A program made the position numbers and the translations under genes. Below the pieces are notes generated by a model. The model was not told the origin of the DNA, made no database searches, and saw nothing but the letters and a program-made list of their open reading frames with translations. 64,000 bases of DNA from Holacanthus passer (taxonomy: Eukaryota; Chordata; Actinopteri; Pomacanthidae), in the NCBI GenBank assembly GCA_025331565.1, contig JAFREQ010000015.1, positions 3,534,001 through 3,598,000 on the forward strand, given 5' to 3'. Below are positions 1-13,035 of the stretch, in pieces; within the stretch, counting starts at the first letter, position 1, and each line of letters begins with the position of its first letter.

Positions 1-2772
1 CTAAAAGTCAGGCTGAGTCTTTACACACACCATATACTCCACTGTTTGTTCATGGGGAATGCAAAAAGCCTGACCACCATGGCTGTCATCACTTTGGGGC
101 TCTCAGATTGTTGCTTGTTTCATACCATTATTATTATTATCATTATTTAGTTGTCAAGATTCTGCTCTAAAAATATCAAAATAATGTAAGGAAGCAAATT
201 TATTTGAAAAGCCAGTGTTGATTAAGTTAATATGGTTTTCTATGAGGTGTTTTGTTTGTTTGTTTGTTTGTTTGTTTTGGGGGTTGTTGTTGTTTTGTTG
301 TTTCATAACCAGAAGGAGGGCTGGCATATTTATATGGTGACAGGTAAATGGCACTTTAGTGATTATATATTGATGTAAGTATGCTTAAACATGTAAACTC
401 TATGTAAAACATGATGCTAATATAACATCGCCTCATTTGTCATATATGTCATAATTCCAGTGCTTAACCTCACTATCATCTAAGAGACACTGACAGTTGT
501 CTCAAAGGGAAGAATTACTGTACTTGGAAAATGAGCAACTGTTAGAAATTCATAAATATTGTATATGTGGTTTTAAAAAATAGTTGAGAATAAAACTGAT
601 CTAAAAGAAGGCCTTCAGTAATTAAGAAACATACTTTGTTCATTTCAGTCCTCACTGCCCTCATGTCCAGCAGACTAATGAATTAATTGGATGACTGAAT
701 ACACTACATACATAGAAAAAAAGAAACCCAATTATTCCCTTGTGCTACCATCCATTTCTCTCCTGACTCCTTCTGTTGACCTAGGGAAGGTGTAGACAGC
801 CATCCTCCTCCAATACATACAATTTCCAGGCATTTTTCACTGAGAGCTTCAAGTGTTTTTTTTTTTTACTCACTTAAAGTCTCTCCAACGTAGTCATCAG
901 TTCATTCCTTGTGTTTTCAGTGGTTCCCCGACTCTTCCAACCCCCTGTGGCATCAATAAGATGAAACCTGCAGTTTGCTGCTGATGGAAACGTGGTCATT
1001 GAAAAAAGCGAGAGAGAAAGAGAGAGTAGCAAAGAGCTGAGAGGAAAGTAAAAATATCCATAGAGTTGCAGAGTTTGGTGATAATTCCATGTGCTTTGTC
1101 ACTTTACATATTGTCATCATGATTCAGTGTGAACATAAAATATATTAAGAAATTCATTGTGTATTTGCTGTGAATACAACTGCAGCATGTTGCTAAAAAA
1201 AAAACAATAACCATGGCAGTAAAATTCATTAGGATTGACAACACAATACTACATGGCTTCATTTGTCTTATTGCACCTGTCAGCAAAGAACCCCCCAAAA
1301 TCAACCCATGAAGAGGTTCAACCAGCCAAAGTAACCAGAAACATGGTGTGTGGGGATTTTAACAGACAGTTTGAAGGTGCGATGGGGCGCTGTATTGTGC
1401 CCAGAGCTTCATGTTATCACTCAGCATTTGCAAAGTGCAGAGAATATTGCATAATCCCATGCTGTGAACATGCCCACCTGTGAACATTAATATTTATTGC
1501 GTCTCTGCTGTGTTTTTTTCCTGCAGGCCACCCGTAACGGCAATTTTCAGAAAAAACAAATATCATTCAGAAATTCAGACACATTTGGAACACAGGATTC
1601 AAATTCAGCTTGTACGTGATAACGCATCAATTGTAAAAATAATAAATACTGAGAAATAACGTTTTGAATCCACAAGTCGATTGCTCACTGTCGTGAGAGT
1701 AGTAAAGTCGGTGTTTGTTTGGAACAGAAGTATTTCTGGCTGTCCATGTCTTATGATCGGAACCATGTGTCCGCCACGTGGAGGCTTCACTGTATTTAAG
1801 GCTCAAGGAAAAAACACTTCAATGTCTTTCTGAGGGCAAAAGATGGACAGATGAGATGAGATCCAACTCATACTGAGTAACACTCCATATTAAAGCTTTC
1901 CAAGAAATACCATATGCTGCACTTGTGTGCAAAGATGTCTATGATACTGGTAGAGTTATATTTATTACATAGTTTGCATTGAAAAAACAGATAGAAATCA
2001 GGACGAGACAATGAATCAGATTCATGAATGACAGGGATTGGTTCAGGCATCTGAAAACAGTTTACATACAATTTCATTGTTGTTCGATGCAAAATAAATT
2101 CCCCCAAAAAAGAAGAATCCAAACTTTCACTAGAGCAGAGTAAAATGATATTCAGAAATCATGTAGGTGATAAACAGAGATCATTTTAACACACTGATCA
2201 CATCATGGTCCCCTGTTTAAAATCTTTCTGGACATTGACACATTTTTTTTTTACTATTATCATGTTTTGGGGAAAGTTTCAATTGTTTCTATTTTTGAAG
2301 ATTGCATCCAAAGTGTGTTTCCAAACCAAGGCCAAAAACTTTTTGGGGCCCTGAAGGGAAATCATAATGATGTCTTTTCTTTTCAGGCAGGCAGGATTAC
2401 TCCGGAAACCTTTATTGGCCTACCTTGAATATGTTCCTTGAGGCAGGGTGTGGCCTCACTCAGGGAAGCAGAGGTGAAGGGTTCTGGATTCATTTGGCTC
2501 CTGCTCTCCTTCTGATGAGAGGAGGCAGGGAGCCAGTGCAGCGACGCCTGGCAGGGTCTCTGTCTTTAAATCGCTTACATCCACATCTTGGTCCCGCTGT
2601 TCTGGAGATTTGGGAGACTCCTACCAGGGATCTATAATGTGTTTCTGCCAGAGTCAGAGAGTTTGGAAATGCTCCTAAGACACTGGGGGAAGGAAGCTTA
2701 AAAAATGTTTTATCTTGCACTTAAAAGTTGAGTGACGGTCGACTGCTGGCTTTGAAAATGAAGAATTGTGAA
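1..2772. other. gene-free stretch, left edge
   Basis: I see no coding exon here. ORFs are short, lack family motifs and are not joined by convincing splice sites. The stretch is AT-rich, with a (TTTG)n run near 250-279 and short homopolymers. It may be the far 3' flank of cldn1 or distal regulatory sequence, but nothing seen supports a function. Confidence 0.6.
250..279. repeat. (TTTG)n simple repeat
   Basis: About seven tandem TTTG units, followed by a short GTT-rich run. Simple microsatellite. Confidence 0.9.
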
Positions 2773-3307
2773 GAACTCTGATTCCAAAAAAGTTGGGATG
2801 CGGTATAAAATGATAAATAATAAATAAGTAATAAATAAAATCAGAATGCAATCTGCAAACAAACTCTGACAACGGTTTTACAAAATGTTCTTGAGCCCAT
2901 GTAGTAATCTCCTTTCTACAACCCTGTGTTTGACAAAGTGTTGAACCTCTCTCCATCCTTGCTTGTGAACGACTGAGACTTTCCAGGATGAACCTTTCAT
3001 ACCCAATCATGATACTATCACCTGTTACCAATGAACCTGTTTACCTGTGCAATGATCCAAACAGGTGTTTTTGGATCATTGCACAACTTTCACAGTCTTT
3101 TGTTGCTCCTGTCTCAACTTGTTTGAAACATGTTACATCAAATACAGAATAAGCTGATATTTACAAAAATCAATGAAGCTAATGAGGTCAAACACTAATA
3201 TATATTGTCTCTGAACTGTTTTCAATTGAGTATATGTCAAAAAGAATGAGCAAATTCTGTTTTCTTCATGTTTTACACAGCGTCTCAACTTTGGAGACGG
3301 GGTTGTA
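2773..3307 (-). mobile_element. hairpin MITE, copy 1
   Basis: Non-autonomous element of about 535 bp, also present at 26844-27361 and 28200-28666. Its ends are degenerate inverted repeats (CTGATTCCAAA near 2776; the right end carries GGGGTTGTA). The centre holds a perfect hairpin: a 15-nt arm at 3047-3061 pairs with 3070-3084 around an 8-nt loop. The minus strand carries an open frame whose peptide resembles frames in the other two copies. Same orientation as the 28.2 kb copy. The family name is unknown to me; the TA at the ends of the other copies suggests a DNA transposon. Confidence 0.7.
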
Positions 3308-3879
3308 AATATTGGAAAGATAACTAGAATGACATTGAGTTTGTTGCTGATGAGCTGAAGGAAGTTGTGTCTACTTCTTCATGGCAGAGGAATGATATCA
3401 GTTTTTGTTGCATTCATGTTTTAAGATTGCGTGTGTTAACTATTGAGTCTCCTTTGAGGTTTATCGTATCAAACTGTGCTGTATTTTATTAAATAGTCTT
3501 TTTGCTTATAACTGTCATTGTGTAGTGTCCCCAAACTTTATCGTGCTTAACACAAGACAGACTTTAAATGTTTGTGACACAAAAGTCATGTTTGCGTTTG
3601 AATCACACATGAGCATCACAAACATGCATCACATCAATATGTATCCATCTCCCTCCTGTTCACCATGTGCTGCTTTGGATGGAGACATTAAAAGCTCTGC
3701 TCCGTGTTTACTCCTGACAAATATGGAGGAGGAGACCCGAGTTCCCATGGAGACACTCATCTGTTTTGTTCAGACAGTGATCCAGGTGTTGGAGGAGGTC
3801 AGCGGAGTCTGAATGAGTGATAATGAACTGTGGGCTGCGCTGCTATGAGATGCAGTGAGAGTTGATTAAGTCAACATGG

Positions 3880-3883
<4 letters not shown>

Positions 3884-3917
<34 letters not shown>

Positions 3918-3922
3918 CACAC
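3884..3922. repeat. (CA)n microsatellite
   Basis: About 19 CA units with one GC interruption. A complementary (TG)n tract lies about 210 bp to the right. Confidence 0.95.
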
Positions 3923-4131
3923 ATGCATATGAATCAGTACACATCCAGAGCTACACACAGCTACACACAAAAGCGTGGCTGCAACCACAGACACACACAG
4001 AGACACACATTAAAGATTTAGACTTCCTGCCAAGTTGAATGAAAAATCTCAAAGTCAAGCTGATCTCATTAGTTAAGCTTGAAGGATTATCGGCAGTGTG
4101 TACTGTACAGTATATCCATGTCCCTGCGTGC

Positions 4132-4133
<2 letters not shown>

Positions 4134-4167
<34 letters not shown>
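4134..4167. repeat. (TG)n microsatellite
   Basis: About 17 TG units, complementary to the (CA)n tract at 3884-3922. Confidence 0.95.
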
Positions 4168-4169
<2 letters not shown>

Positions 4170-4938
4170 CGTGCCTTTGTGTGCATCTTCTCAATCGTCA
4201 CTCTTTTATTCTTATGAAGTACCAAATTGAAAAAAAAAAACAAGTTAACAATGAGAACAGGAGACTGATCAGGACAATAAATGCGCAGGAATAGCTTTCA
4301 CCAGGAGGCGTCTCTCTCACAGTGAGCCCCTGGAGAGGACTCATATCTCACAGAAAATATTCCAAAGTACAGTAACGATCCTGATAAGTGTGTCAGCAGG
4401 CAGGTTGTTTTTCTTTCCAGCTACTGTATCCAGCAGTGGGACCCCTGAGGTGAACGAACCCCCGTGGATTACATCAGGGACAGAGACAGTTCTTGTATAT
4501 AGTTAATATGTCAGAGACAGGTCGAAGGTCTCAGAGGACTGGGCCTAAATCAATATCATAACATTGATTTTTTTTTCAAATATATATAACACATAGAGCA
4601 AATGTGCACAAAATCACAAATGGAATAATTGGTCAATGTGCTCCATGTTGCATCAGATAAAACTCTTCAAACCTGCAAAACAAAAACTGAATTTTCTACC
4701 ATTATAATAAGACATGATGAAAGCATAGAAGCATGAAGCTCTGCGGTGTCCCAGCTCCTGAGTTCAGAGTGGATCAGTAGATCAAGTTATTTTGCTCAGG
4801 GCCGAACTGTTCAGCTTCCACTGGCTCATCTCTGCCCAGACGGACGCTAAGGATGTTAGACAGACAACCTGGGAGTTTTAAATCAGGTGAGAGGGCACCT
4901 CTGCTGGTAGGCCACAGAAAAACCTTCGCTCTGATAAG

Positions 4939-5611
4939 CAGTGGTGGAAGAAGCGTTGAGATGTTTTAGTGAGAGGGGAGAAAATACTCCACTACAAGTA
5001 AAAGTCCTACATTCAAAATCTTACTTATGTAAAAGTACAGACGTAAAATATCAAAAGGAAAGTATTTCTTACGCAGACAAATGGTTAAAAAAAGCTCATT
5101 TTAACTACATTATAAACTGTTGGGTACTGTTTGTTATAATGTATCATATAGTTATCAGCTTGTCATATATTTTTTTAAATAAAATCTGAATCTTTTAAAT
5201 AGCTTGTAACATAGCAAAACATATACTTAAGTGATGGTTGATCAATTAAAGGCCATTTAAAGAACATGAAAGGAGCTGAATTTGCAGTGTTTCTGTTAGA
5301 GCCTTAACTAATCCATAAATTTACTGCATGTTCACAATCAAAGGTACTTGTTAAGATTATATTCATGCAACAATTTAACATGATAAAAGGCTGAAAAGAT
5401 GGTATTGACACATGTTCTGTATGTATTAAAATAGTCAGGTCACTGCAGAGGTATCAGACAAAACACTTCTGATCCTTATCAAATATACAGACAGAGAATA
5501 TTAGAGGGCCACAGCGCAACAAGACAACAACAGCGAACTTCACCTATTGTTTTTAATATCTACATTATAGTCTACAATATTTGGCCAGAGTCTCAAATTT
5601 CTTCCACCATC
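4939..5611. repeat. AGTAAAAGT-type dispersed repeat, copy a
   Basis: The left end reads GTGGTGGAAGAAG and the right end carries its inverse, CTTCCACCAT at 5601-5610. Inside the left end are ACTACAAGTAAAAGTCCTAC and related AGTA-rich strings also found at about 9.0, 10.0, 16.4 and 39.4-40.2 kb. Such elements are common in spiny-rayed fish genomes; I do not know the family name. The middle is too diverged to confirm that this is one continuous copy. Confidence 0.55.
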
Positions 5612-6445
5612 AGCATATATGACCCAGTCATCTTCATTTAACCACTTCAATGTTTTACAGTGTTTGGTAACATGAAAATATTTCTATATAAATGTTGGTA
5701 AAACTGACACACTATCTTCAGACAAGCACGTCTCCTTATTCTGTACTTTCCAGATAGCTCTGCAATATTCGAGAGACCGCAAATGACACTGGAAGACAGA
5801 AATGATTTTAGCAACAGTCTAGTTTTCCGTTTGATTTGGTAGCGACTCATTGATTTTTCTGTGATGTGTGCCAGATGCACTCTGCTGATTACAGCAGTTT
5901 GAGTTAAGAGTCTGGTCCAGCTCCAGATCCAATACTGGGCTGAAGAGAGGGGGAAGCCCCCGAGTTAAGTGCCGGCCTGTCAATGCACTTCATCAGTCTA
6001 AACGTCGAGTTGTTTTACAAAGATCATAAAAAATGCCACTCTGAATGGGTTTTATTGCAGCATAGCCTCATCTCTTATGGGTTATGTGTTGAAATGTTGG
6101 TAAGATATTCAATAGCACTGGTGCTGAGGAGCACCATGCAAACATGCCTTCAGTGCATATAGTAAGTTTGGGGAAAGAGGATTTGGACACTTAGCTTACA
6201 TTCATTTAAGACGGTTCTTAGAGCTGTTGGAGGATAAGGTGTGCAGGAGATCAGAGGTCTAATCTGAGTGCATGTTGTCGGTCACTGCAGGTTATCATTC
6301 TTTAAACCAATATGAACCCCAAACATTTCTATTTAAGATGATATGACTCTCTTCTTCAGACCTGCAACAGAGAAACAGCAGAAGAACTTATTTACCAGCT
6401 TTTAAAGATATTACTGTGCAAGTTTTAGTTTCTTATACAGTAGCC

Positions 6446-6469
6446 TATTATTATTATTATTATTATTAT
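6446..6469. repeat. (ATT)n simple repeat
   Basis: About eight ATT units. Confidence 0.85.
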
Positions 6470-8342
6470 CCAATCAGTGTTATTTAATTATTATTGAGTT
6501 ATGTTAACTAGCCTATGTTTTGTGATTATTTGGAAATATTTGATTGTTGTCATATTGTATTGCTTTCTAAATGATTGATAAAATGGTGTAAAAGTGGTGT
6601 ATTTCCTAGACTCTTAATTTTATATTAAACATCCCAGAATAAACCCCATAACCTCATAATAAGTATCCATCTGTCATTTTCAGTAATTTGATTCTTGTCT
6701 ACCAATATTTAAAGAGTTTGAATTTAGATATATATTTTACTTGCTTTCATTTCTTGCTTTCATTTCTAGTTACAGAGTCTCATGTAATTGAAACTGATCC
6801 AAAGCCGGGCCTCTGTTGCCCTCTAGTGGCCACACACCGTCACTCTTCACACATTTACTTCGCCTGCAGGATATTGTCACAATACACTTGCTGAACCTTT
6901 ATTTACATTGTTTATGTTTATTATTATTGTGCACTTTGACTGACAGCTTGGCATTATAGCATTTTCTTTCCTTCTTCCAGTGCTTTTCAAGTCATCCAAA
7001 TGTTGCTCTTTATTAATAACTTTTATCAATCTGACCCACTAGTAGATCCACAACTCTACAGTTGGCGACACTGTCATTGTCACTTTTATGAATAGGGGAA
7101 AAAAAACCGAACATCTTCTATCACCACCTCACAACCACAGGACGTGAACTTTGAGCACACTTTCTCTTCTCGTATTTTGCTCAATTCAAGAAGTTGGACT
7201 TGAAAAAGGCCTGTTGCAACACTGTCTGTGCTGGGGTGAAAGAAGGAGCTGGATGATTCATTCTTTCTTACTGTAACATTCATCCACGTGTTACACAGTA
7301 ATATGAGAGGGGTCAGCAGTGTAAAATCCCAGTGAAATTCATTCAAAAAAGGCAGAATAAATCTTCACTGTGCTCTTGTTCAGACCCCAAAAACCACCAA
7401 CAAAAGTTCTGAGTAAATTCTGGGGGATTTTATGCGAGATGACAGGAAATGAAGAAGAGAGAGATGGAACAACAGGAATTCTCGAGAAAATGATGTTGAA
7501 ATGATTCAGTTGTGGTATTTGTGTACTCGTGTTGTGATAGCTTCAACCCTGAATTAAAAAACACCTTCAGATATTAGTATTATGATGCAGTCTTCAAAAG
7601 GTAAAAACTCATACATATCTTTAAAAACATCTTTAAAAAATACTTTCACTTTCCCTTTGAACCTTCTCTGCAACAGCTTCTATCATTATACGCTTGTTGT
7701 TTATGCATTACATGTAATTCAGAGTGAAATCAATGTGCTGCTTGCATTATTGGGCCACAGATTCTGCCTGCAAGATGTCAAATATGTAGGTTCAGATTTG
7801 AACCTAATGTGTGATATGGAGGGTCATCTTCCTGGTGGCTCAGGGTTTTAAGAGGCTATACATGGTCAGTCACGCAATAAAGGCAAGACGGTGAATATAT
7901 AATTTCTACTTTTTATATATCATGTTATATCTTATTTTCTGCATTTATAAATAACTGTATGTCTGAGTGGTTCATTCACTATTTGTATTTTTACGTATTT
8001 CAATGTCATATCCTTTCATTTATTTTAAATGACTGTGTTGTTTTTAGTGTCTCTTGCACTTGTGTGTTTTGCATCATCTTGGCCTTCTTTTTAGGAGTTT
8101 TTTTAAAGTTAAACATAAGCTCTCATTGTCAGACTGTCAGACTTGTCAAACTGTGGCAGCTTTTCTCTTATGTTATGAGTCCAAACTGTGCACAGCTGCC
8201 TGATGTTTGAGCTGCAGACTCACCAGATGGTGGCGCTCTCTGCTGCAGAATCACTGCACACTGTGTGTTGGAAGTGGCACAAAAGAGACAGTTGTGAGCT
8301 CATACAGTGGATAAAACAGTAGGTAAAATCATGTTGTGTGCA

Positions 8343-8345
<3 letters not shown>

Positions 8346-8428
<83 letters not shown>
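8346..8428. repeat. (TG)41 microsatellite
   Basis: Uninterrupted TG dinucleotides over about 83 bp, the longest microsatellite in the window. On the minus strand it gives a spurious Thr-His repeat ORF. Confidence 0.98.
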
Positions 8429-8431
<3 letters not shown>

Positions 8432-8869
8432 GTGTGATGGGGGGGTTGAAATTCTCTATAGTTCTTCCACGTAGAGAAGCACAGAGTGTGATTTAATGTG
8501 CTAAATGTAGGTGGGTATGAATTCTTTGGATTCTGGTTTCCATGAACTCCGATGACTTGTTCTTCTGTGAGGAGGCATGTTGGGACAGGAGTCAGGGGTC
8601 TGAGGTATGCCTCGCTCTTTGGATTACTTTTGTCTTCCCTGAGGCCACACATTTCTGGAGCAGTCACTGCAACATGTCGGTCAAAGAAAACTCTCCTTAT
8701 TGACAATGTTTTTGGATTTATCTAATAAACTAATATGCTCCTTCTCAAACTAAATGAACTTTTCTGAACTCATGAAAAGTTGACTTTTTAGACATGCGTG
8801 GGTCTCACAGGACAGCGATGCTACAAACATATGATGGCCTATTAGAATATGATGCACTGCTGTAGATAG

Positions 8870-9125
8870 AAACTACCCAACAGTATATAAAGCAGTTAAA
8901 ATTAGTAAAACATCTACAGCAGTAAAATGCAACATCCACATGAATGCTGCAGTATTAATAATCCATAAACAGCAGATATAATAGTAAAACACTGACAGGG
9001 AGCAATTTACTGCAGAATGAGTACCTTTACTTCTCATACTTTAAGCACATTTTCCTGTACTTATATACGTTGGTTTTAAAGGTTTTGAATGCAGAACTTT
9101 TACCTGTAGTGGAGTATTTTTATTC
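8870..9125 (-). repeat. AGTAAAAGT-type dispersed repeat, copy b
   Basis: Reverse-oriented copy. It includes ACTACCCAACAGTATATAAA near 8873, shared with the interrupted copy at 39.6 kb, and at the right end GCAGAACTTTTACCTGTAGT followed by GGAGTATTTTTA. Confidence 0.6.
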
Positions 9126-9342
9126 AAATATTGACATATTGTTGGTTCGGGTTTTTCATGGGATTTGTTATAAATACCAGCCTCATCCTTTAATGTTTTG
9201 CTGTTTCACGTGAATAAATGTATATAAGATAGAATCTGGCTCTACTATGATACTGATTTTCACCATCCACAGGTGTTACACATTAAACAAAACCCAACCT
9301 GAATATTATAAAAACATACAATAATGGAAAAGTAATGAGGAT

Positions 9343-9348
9343 TTTATT
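9343..9348 (-). promoter_or_regulatory. candidate poly(A) signal of cldn1
   Basis: AATAAA on the minus strand, about 380 bp past the cldn1 stop codon. No competing gene lies downstream. Position is the only support. Confidence 0.4.
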
Positions 9349-9728
9349 TTACACAATATGAAAGAATAATGATTCCAAAGAAAGCAAGTAAAAAACTAAA
9401 GCAGTCAAACTATGATTTATACTAAATGAATGGAAGTTGTGATCCAAAAATCATGTGGTAGAAAGGAATCTACTGAGATCCACTAAATATATTTGAATAT
9501 TTAGAATAATTAATTAAATTTTTCATATACTGTTTATGTCATCTTTGATTTTAATGTTCATTGTTAAACTGTAAAGTATCATGGAGAGTGGAGTGTATTT
9601 CCCAACAAATACAAACATACACCAAACATAACACCTGCAAATATACATGCTGTAAAACATCAAACAAATCTGAATGACGTGAGGAAGACAATTCCCTGCA
9701 AAGAACAGAGGCTGGATGGAGAGTTGTC

Positions 9729-12700
9729 CTAGACGTAGTCCCGGCCCGGCTGGCCTGCAGAGCGGGACGGTGAGTAGCGTGGAGATTTCCCTGAGCTCTT
9801 GCTGGAGCAGTGGCAGCAGAGGAAACCCCCTCCTATAATGGTGAGACAGGCAGCTCCCCAGCCAACATACAGGGCACTTCCAAATTCATACCTGTCAATG
9901 ATTCACACATCACACTGAGACTTATGTGGAAAAGACGGAGAGGAGACCAAACTGTTCATATCATATTCACATTATCCAGAGGTGAAAAGTAACTCAGTAC
10001 ATGTGCTTAAGTTCAGTTTTGAGGTGCTTGTGCTTTACTTCAATATAATTAACTATATTGTACTTATTATTATATTTCTTGACACATATACATATTAGTT
10101 GCTTTGTAGATTAAGATTTCACAAACAAAATATATGATCAATTTATAAAATACAATGCAGTGCTATAATTTGAACTAAACAACACCATACAAACGTATTA
10201 GTGCCCAGTGAGTACTTTTACTTTTGATACTTTATGTACATTTTTATTTTTCTTACTTGAAGGACTTTTACTTCTAACAAAGCATTTTTACAGAGTGGTA
10301 TTGGTATTTTTATATTGCTACTGTTACTTAAAAGATATGAATATTTCTTCCACCACAGAAAATATCAAACTAGTCTTGCTGTGTAAAAGTAAATGACAGC
10401 ATAAAAAAAGACAGTTTGTTGTCCTCTCTTCTGTCATCACACACAGCTATGGCGATGCCTAATAATTAGTGTGAATGCCAGACTAAGAGAAGAGCAGGAT
10501 GACCTCACCTGCTATTAGTGGGAGTGAATGGGTTGTAGAAATCCTTTGCTATTCTGTGGCCATACCAAGACGTTCCCACCAGAGCAAGCACTCCTGGGAA
10601 ACCGTGAGCAGAAACATATTTCATTATTGTTTTATTATACAGGTTAAAACATGCAGGTGTGTCATCGGTCATGTATCAAGCTAAATCATGTTCAAATGTT
10701 GCATTATTGTGGTCGAAACACACAGTAGTGTGGTGCAACAGGGCAGAAAATGATCCCTACAGGCCAAATGATGTTCAAGCAGTGTGTGTCCATTGTATGA
10801 GTGTGTCTGAACTGAATGGATTCTGACCGGCGATAATGAAGATAACCCCTCCAGCAAGAGCCACTTTGTCCTTCTGCTCTGGTTCTTCTGCCATACAGGT
10901 GGTGCACCTCATGCCCACCATCTCCACCAAGACAGAAATTACACTCAGCAAGATCGAGGCCAGCATCAGCCCTCGTGTGCCCTGTACGATCGCTGGAGAC
11001 AAAGACATGGCACAGGATCATTTCACTTGAGCAGGTTTCATTCAAATTTGTGGCAATTTTTATTTGTTCATTTGGCTTTGACATTTGACCTTATAAAGTC
11101 GATATACTTTGAGTTGTTCAAATCTCACCAGGATTTTTTTCTCCTTCGTCATCCCTACTCTTCCTCTGTGCTTTCTTATGGCACAAATTCATATTAATTG
11201 CACTTACCTTTATTTCTAATGTATCTAAAATAAAAGCTTAAAGGTGCAAAATGTAAGACTTGGCCACGTGTAAAACAAATCCTCCAAACAAACAGCGGGC
11301 AGCATTTCACCGGAGTAGCCGTTAACTGCTGCTAATTGTAGCTGCGTCTGTTAGCCGTGCACCCAGCAGCCCTGTTAGATGACTCTACCTGAACTGGGAG
11401 CTCGGAGCATCGGGGGAGTGTTGGCCTGCCAGTCCTGCTGGGTCCCCTCATCCTGGATCTTAAAACCTCCTCTTCCCTGTGGTCCAAAGGAGGTTTTCAG
11501 ACCCGGGGGGGGGGACCCAGCTGGGAATGCTGGCAGTACTGGAATGGGATCTAGAACTGGAGTCAGGTGAGCGGGCAATGGAACCAGACTCAACATCCTC
11601 CCAGTGATCACAGCCAGACCAGGACCCAACACAGTACCCGAGACTGATGGAGGTCAGTTTGACTCTGAGCAGGGCTTAGGTGGTGTCATGACCGGCATGA
11701 AATGGAAGAGGAGTGAAAGGGAGGTTGGGCATCGGTCAGTGGCCACCTCTGGAGCCCTGAGTGGGGGTTATGGCAGGGTCGGTCTGGGGGGTGCCAGAGG
11801 CAAACCCAGCAAGAAAACCACCTCGGTGTCGTTGAACTGGGGGCAGACTGGTCGCTACAGTGACTTACTGTCACCTCTTGACATACAAAGTGGTGTTATG
11901 AGACAGGACGGGCCGAAACACAATATGTAATTATCTTTAAAATGATGTCAGAACTGTTATTTCTTCACTTTCTGTTCACACCCTTAGTTTAGTTTTTTAA
12001 TGCTTTAAACTCCATTTGCTACATAATGCACCTTTAAACAAAACCCAAGCTTAAAAAAATCTGATTAAAATCATTAAGCAAGCAGTCTTTTGTATATAGT
12101 TAATTAAGTATTTCTTTATCAAATCTCAGTGTTCATCTCCTTGTTTACACCAGGCTCAAAGCAGGCGGGAGTGCAGACAGCATGAGTCACCTCCCGCTGA
12201 GGTGAGCTCCGAACATTCCTTCAAGGATTTTCTTTTTATGTGGTAGAGCTGATATCAGCCTTTTATAATGTAGAAATTAAAAATCCATTTACAAAGATAC
12301 ATTTAAATTTGAAATTCAATCACCCATAAATTCAATTCCCTTTGAAGTGATTTCATAAGAAGGAGAAGTTTCTGTTTGTTAAGCCAGCTGCTGGTATTTC
12401 ACCGACATGTCGCTGCACGCAAAAAGGTCTTACAGAGGGAGAGAAGGACACTTTCTTAAGCCTCTAGGGAGGTTTGAATGACCAGAGAGATTCACACATT
12501 CCTGCTTTATAGTATAAAAGCCCAAAGATCTTAAACTTTTAAAAGTGAGACATTTCATAAATTCTGAATTTCAATTTCTTAAAGTCACTATTGAAAAAAA
12601 TCATAAGTTGTTTGGAAAATGCATCATTCATTGTCCCCTGACACATTGTCTTCCCCACAGCCATGTTGTAAAATGTATAATGTAAAAGAAGACCTTTAGG

Positions 12701-13035
12701 GAACAATATACTGTAATTGGTTTTATGGCTAAATATGATCAGTTGCTGGTCTTTGCAAAAAAAAAATCTTACAAAAGGTCTCATGACAACAAGACATGCA
12801 AAAGAACTTTACCTGGTAGCTGGAGGAGTGAATCATACACTTTACACTGAACTTGCCCGGTGCTCTGTGACACACAGGTCTTCCACAGCCCTTCATACAT
12901 GGCCTGAGCTGTGATGATGTTGTCTCCCGCGTAGGACGAAGCTTTCCATTCCACCATGACTGTGGATGCTATTGAGCCAATGAAGCCCAGAAAGGCCAGC
13001 GTTAAGCCAAGAATCTGTATACCTGCGTTGGCCAT
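9729..13035 (-). CDS. cldn1: claudin-1 (tight-junction membrane protein)
   Basis: Four coding exons on the minus strand: 12813-13035, 10828-10992, 10509-10593 and 9729-9891 (223, 165, 85 and 163 bp), all with GT-AG boundaries. They give 211 aa, the length of mammalian claudin-1. The start fits the conserved MANAG N-terminus. The first extracellular loop has the claudin signature: W30, GLW at 49-51, C54 and C64. Four membrane helices follow (about 7-27, 80-100, 115-135, 160-182), then a cytoplasmic tail ending DYV, the PDZ-binding end used to contact ZO proteins. Claudins polymerise at tight junctions and set paracellular permeability. The loop string AGDNI-TAQAMYEGLW and the YEFG start of exon 4 favour claudin-1 over claudin-7 or -19. 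Its start codon lies 1.1 kb from the divergent cpn2 start. Confidence 0.95.
9975..10362. repeat. AGTAAAAGT-type repeat in cldn1 intron 3, copy c
   Basis: Begins near AGAGGTGAAAAGTAACTCAG and ends with CTTCCACCAC, the family's inverted end. It carries TACTTTTACTTTTGATACTT and the phrase ACAGAGTGGTATTGGTATTT, also seen at 40.2 kb. It lies wholly within the 617-bp cldn1 intron 3. Confidence 0.65.
11238..12037. mobile_element. TTAA-flanked element in cldn1 intron 1
   Basis: About 800 bp bounded by TTAA on both sides, with inverted ends TTAAAGGTGCAAAATGTAAG (left) and CTACATAATGCACCTTTAA (right). TTAA targets are typical of piggyBac-type and Kolobok-type transposons. The core, about 11290-11900, is GC-rich and G-rich, unlike the surrounding intron. 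It holds overlapping open frames on both strands that lack transposase motifs and mostly start from non-ATG codons. Probably non-autonomous, perhaps with captured sequence. Confidence 0.65.

Larger units (their letters stand above)
3308..9342. other. gene-free stretch with repeats
   Basis: No exon of a recognisable protein on either strand. It contains CA/GT microsatellites (3.9, 4.1 and 8.35 kb), two copies of a dispersed AGTAAAAGT-rich repeat (4.9-5.6 and 8.9-9.1 kb) and an ATT run near 6.45 kb. The rest is AT-rich unique-looking sequence downstream of cldn1. Confidence 0.6.

Noticed and set aside
8329..8706. 125-codon minus ORF with a Thr-His repeat
   Set aside because: The Thr-His run is a translation of the (TG)41 microsatellite, and the rest is featureless.
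11375..11930. Overlapping ORFs on both strands in cldn1 intron 1
   Set aside because: They lie inside the TTAA-flanked GC-rich element, mostly use non-ATG starts and have no transposase motif. GC-rich sequence simply has fewer stops.
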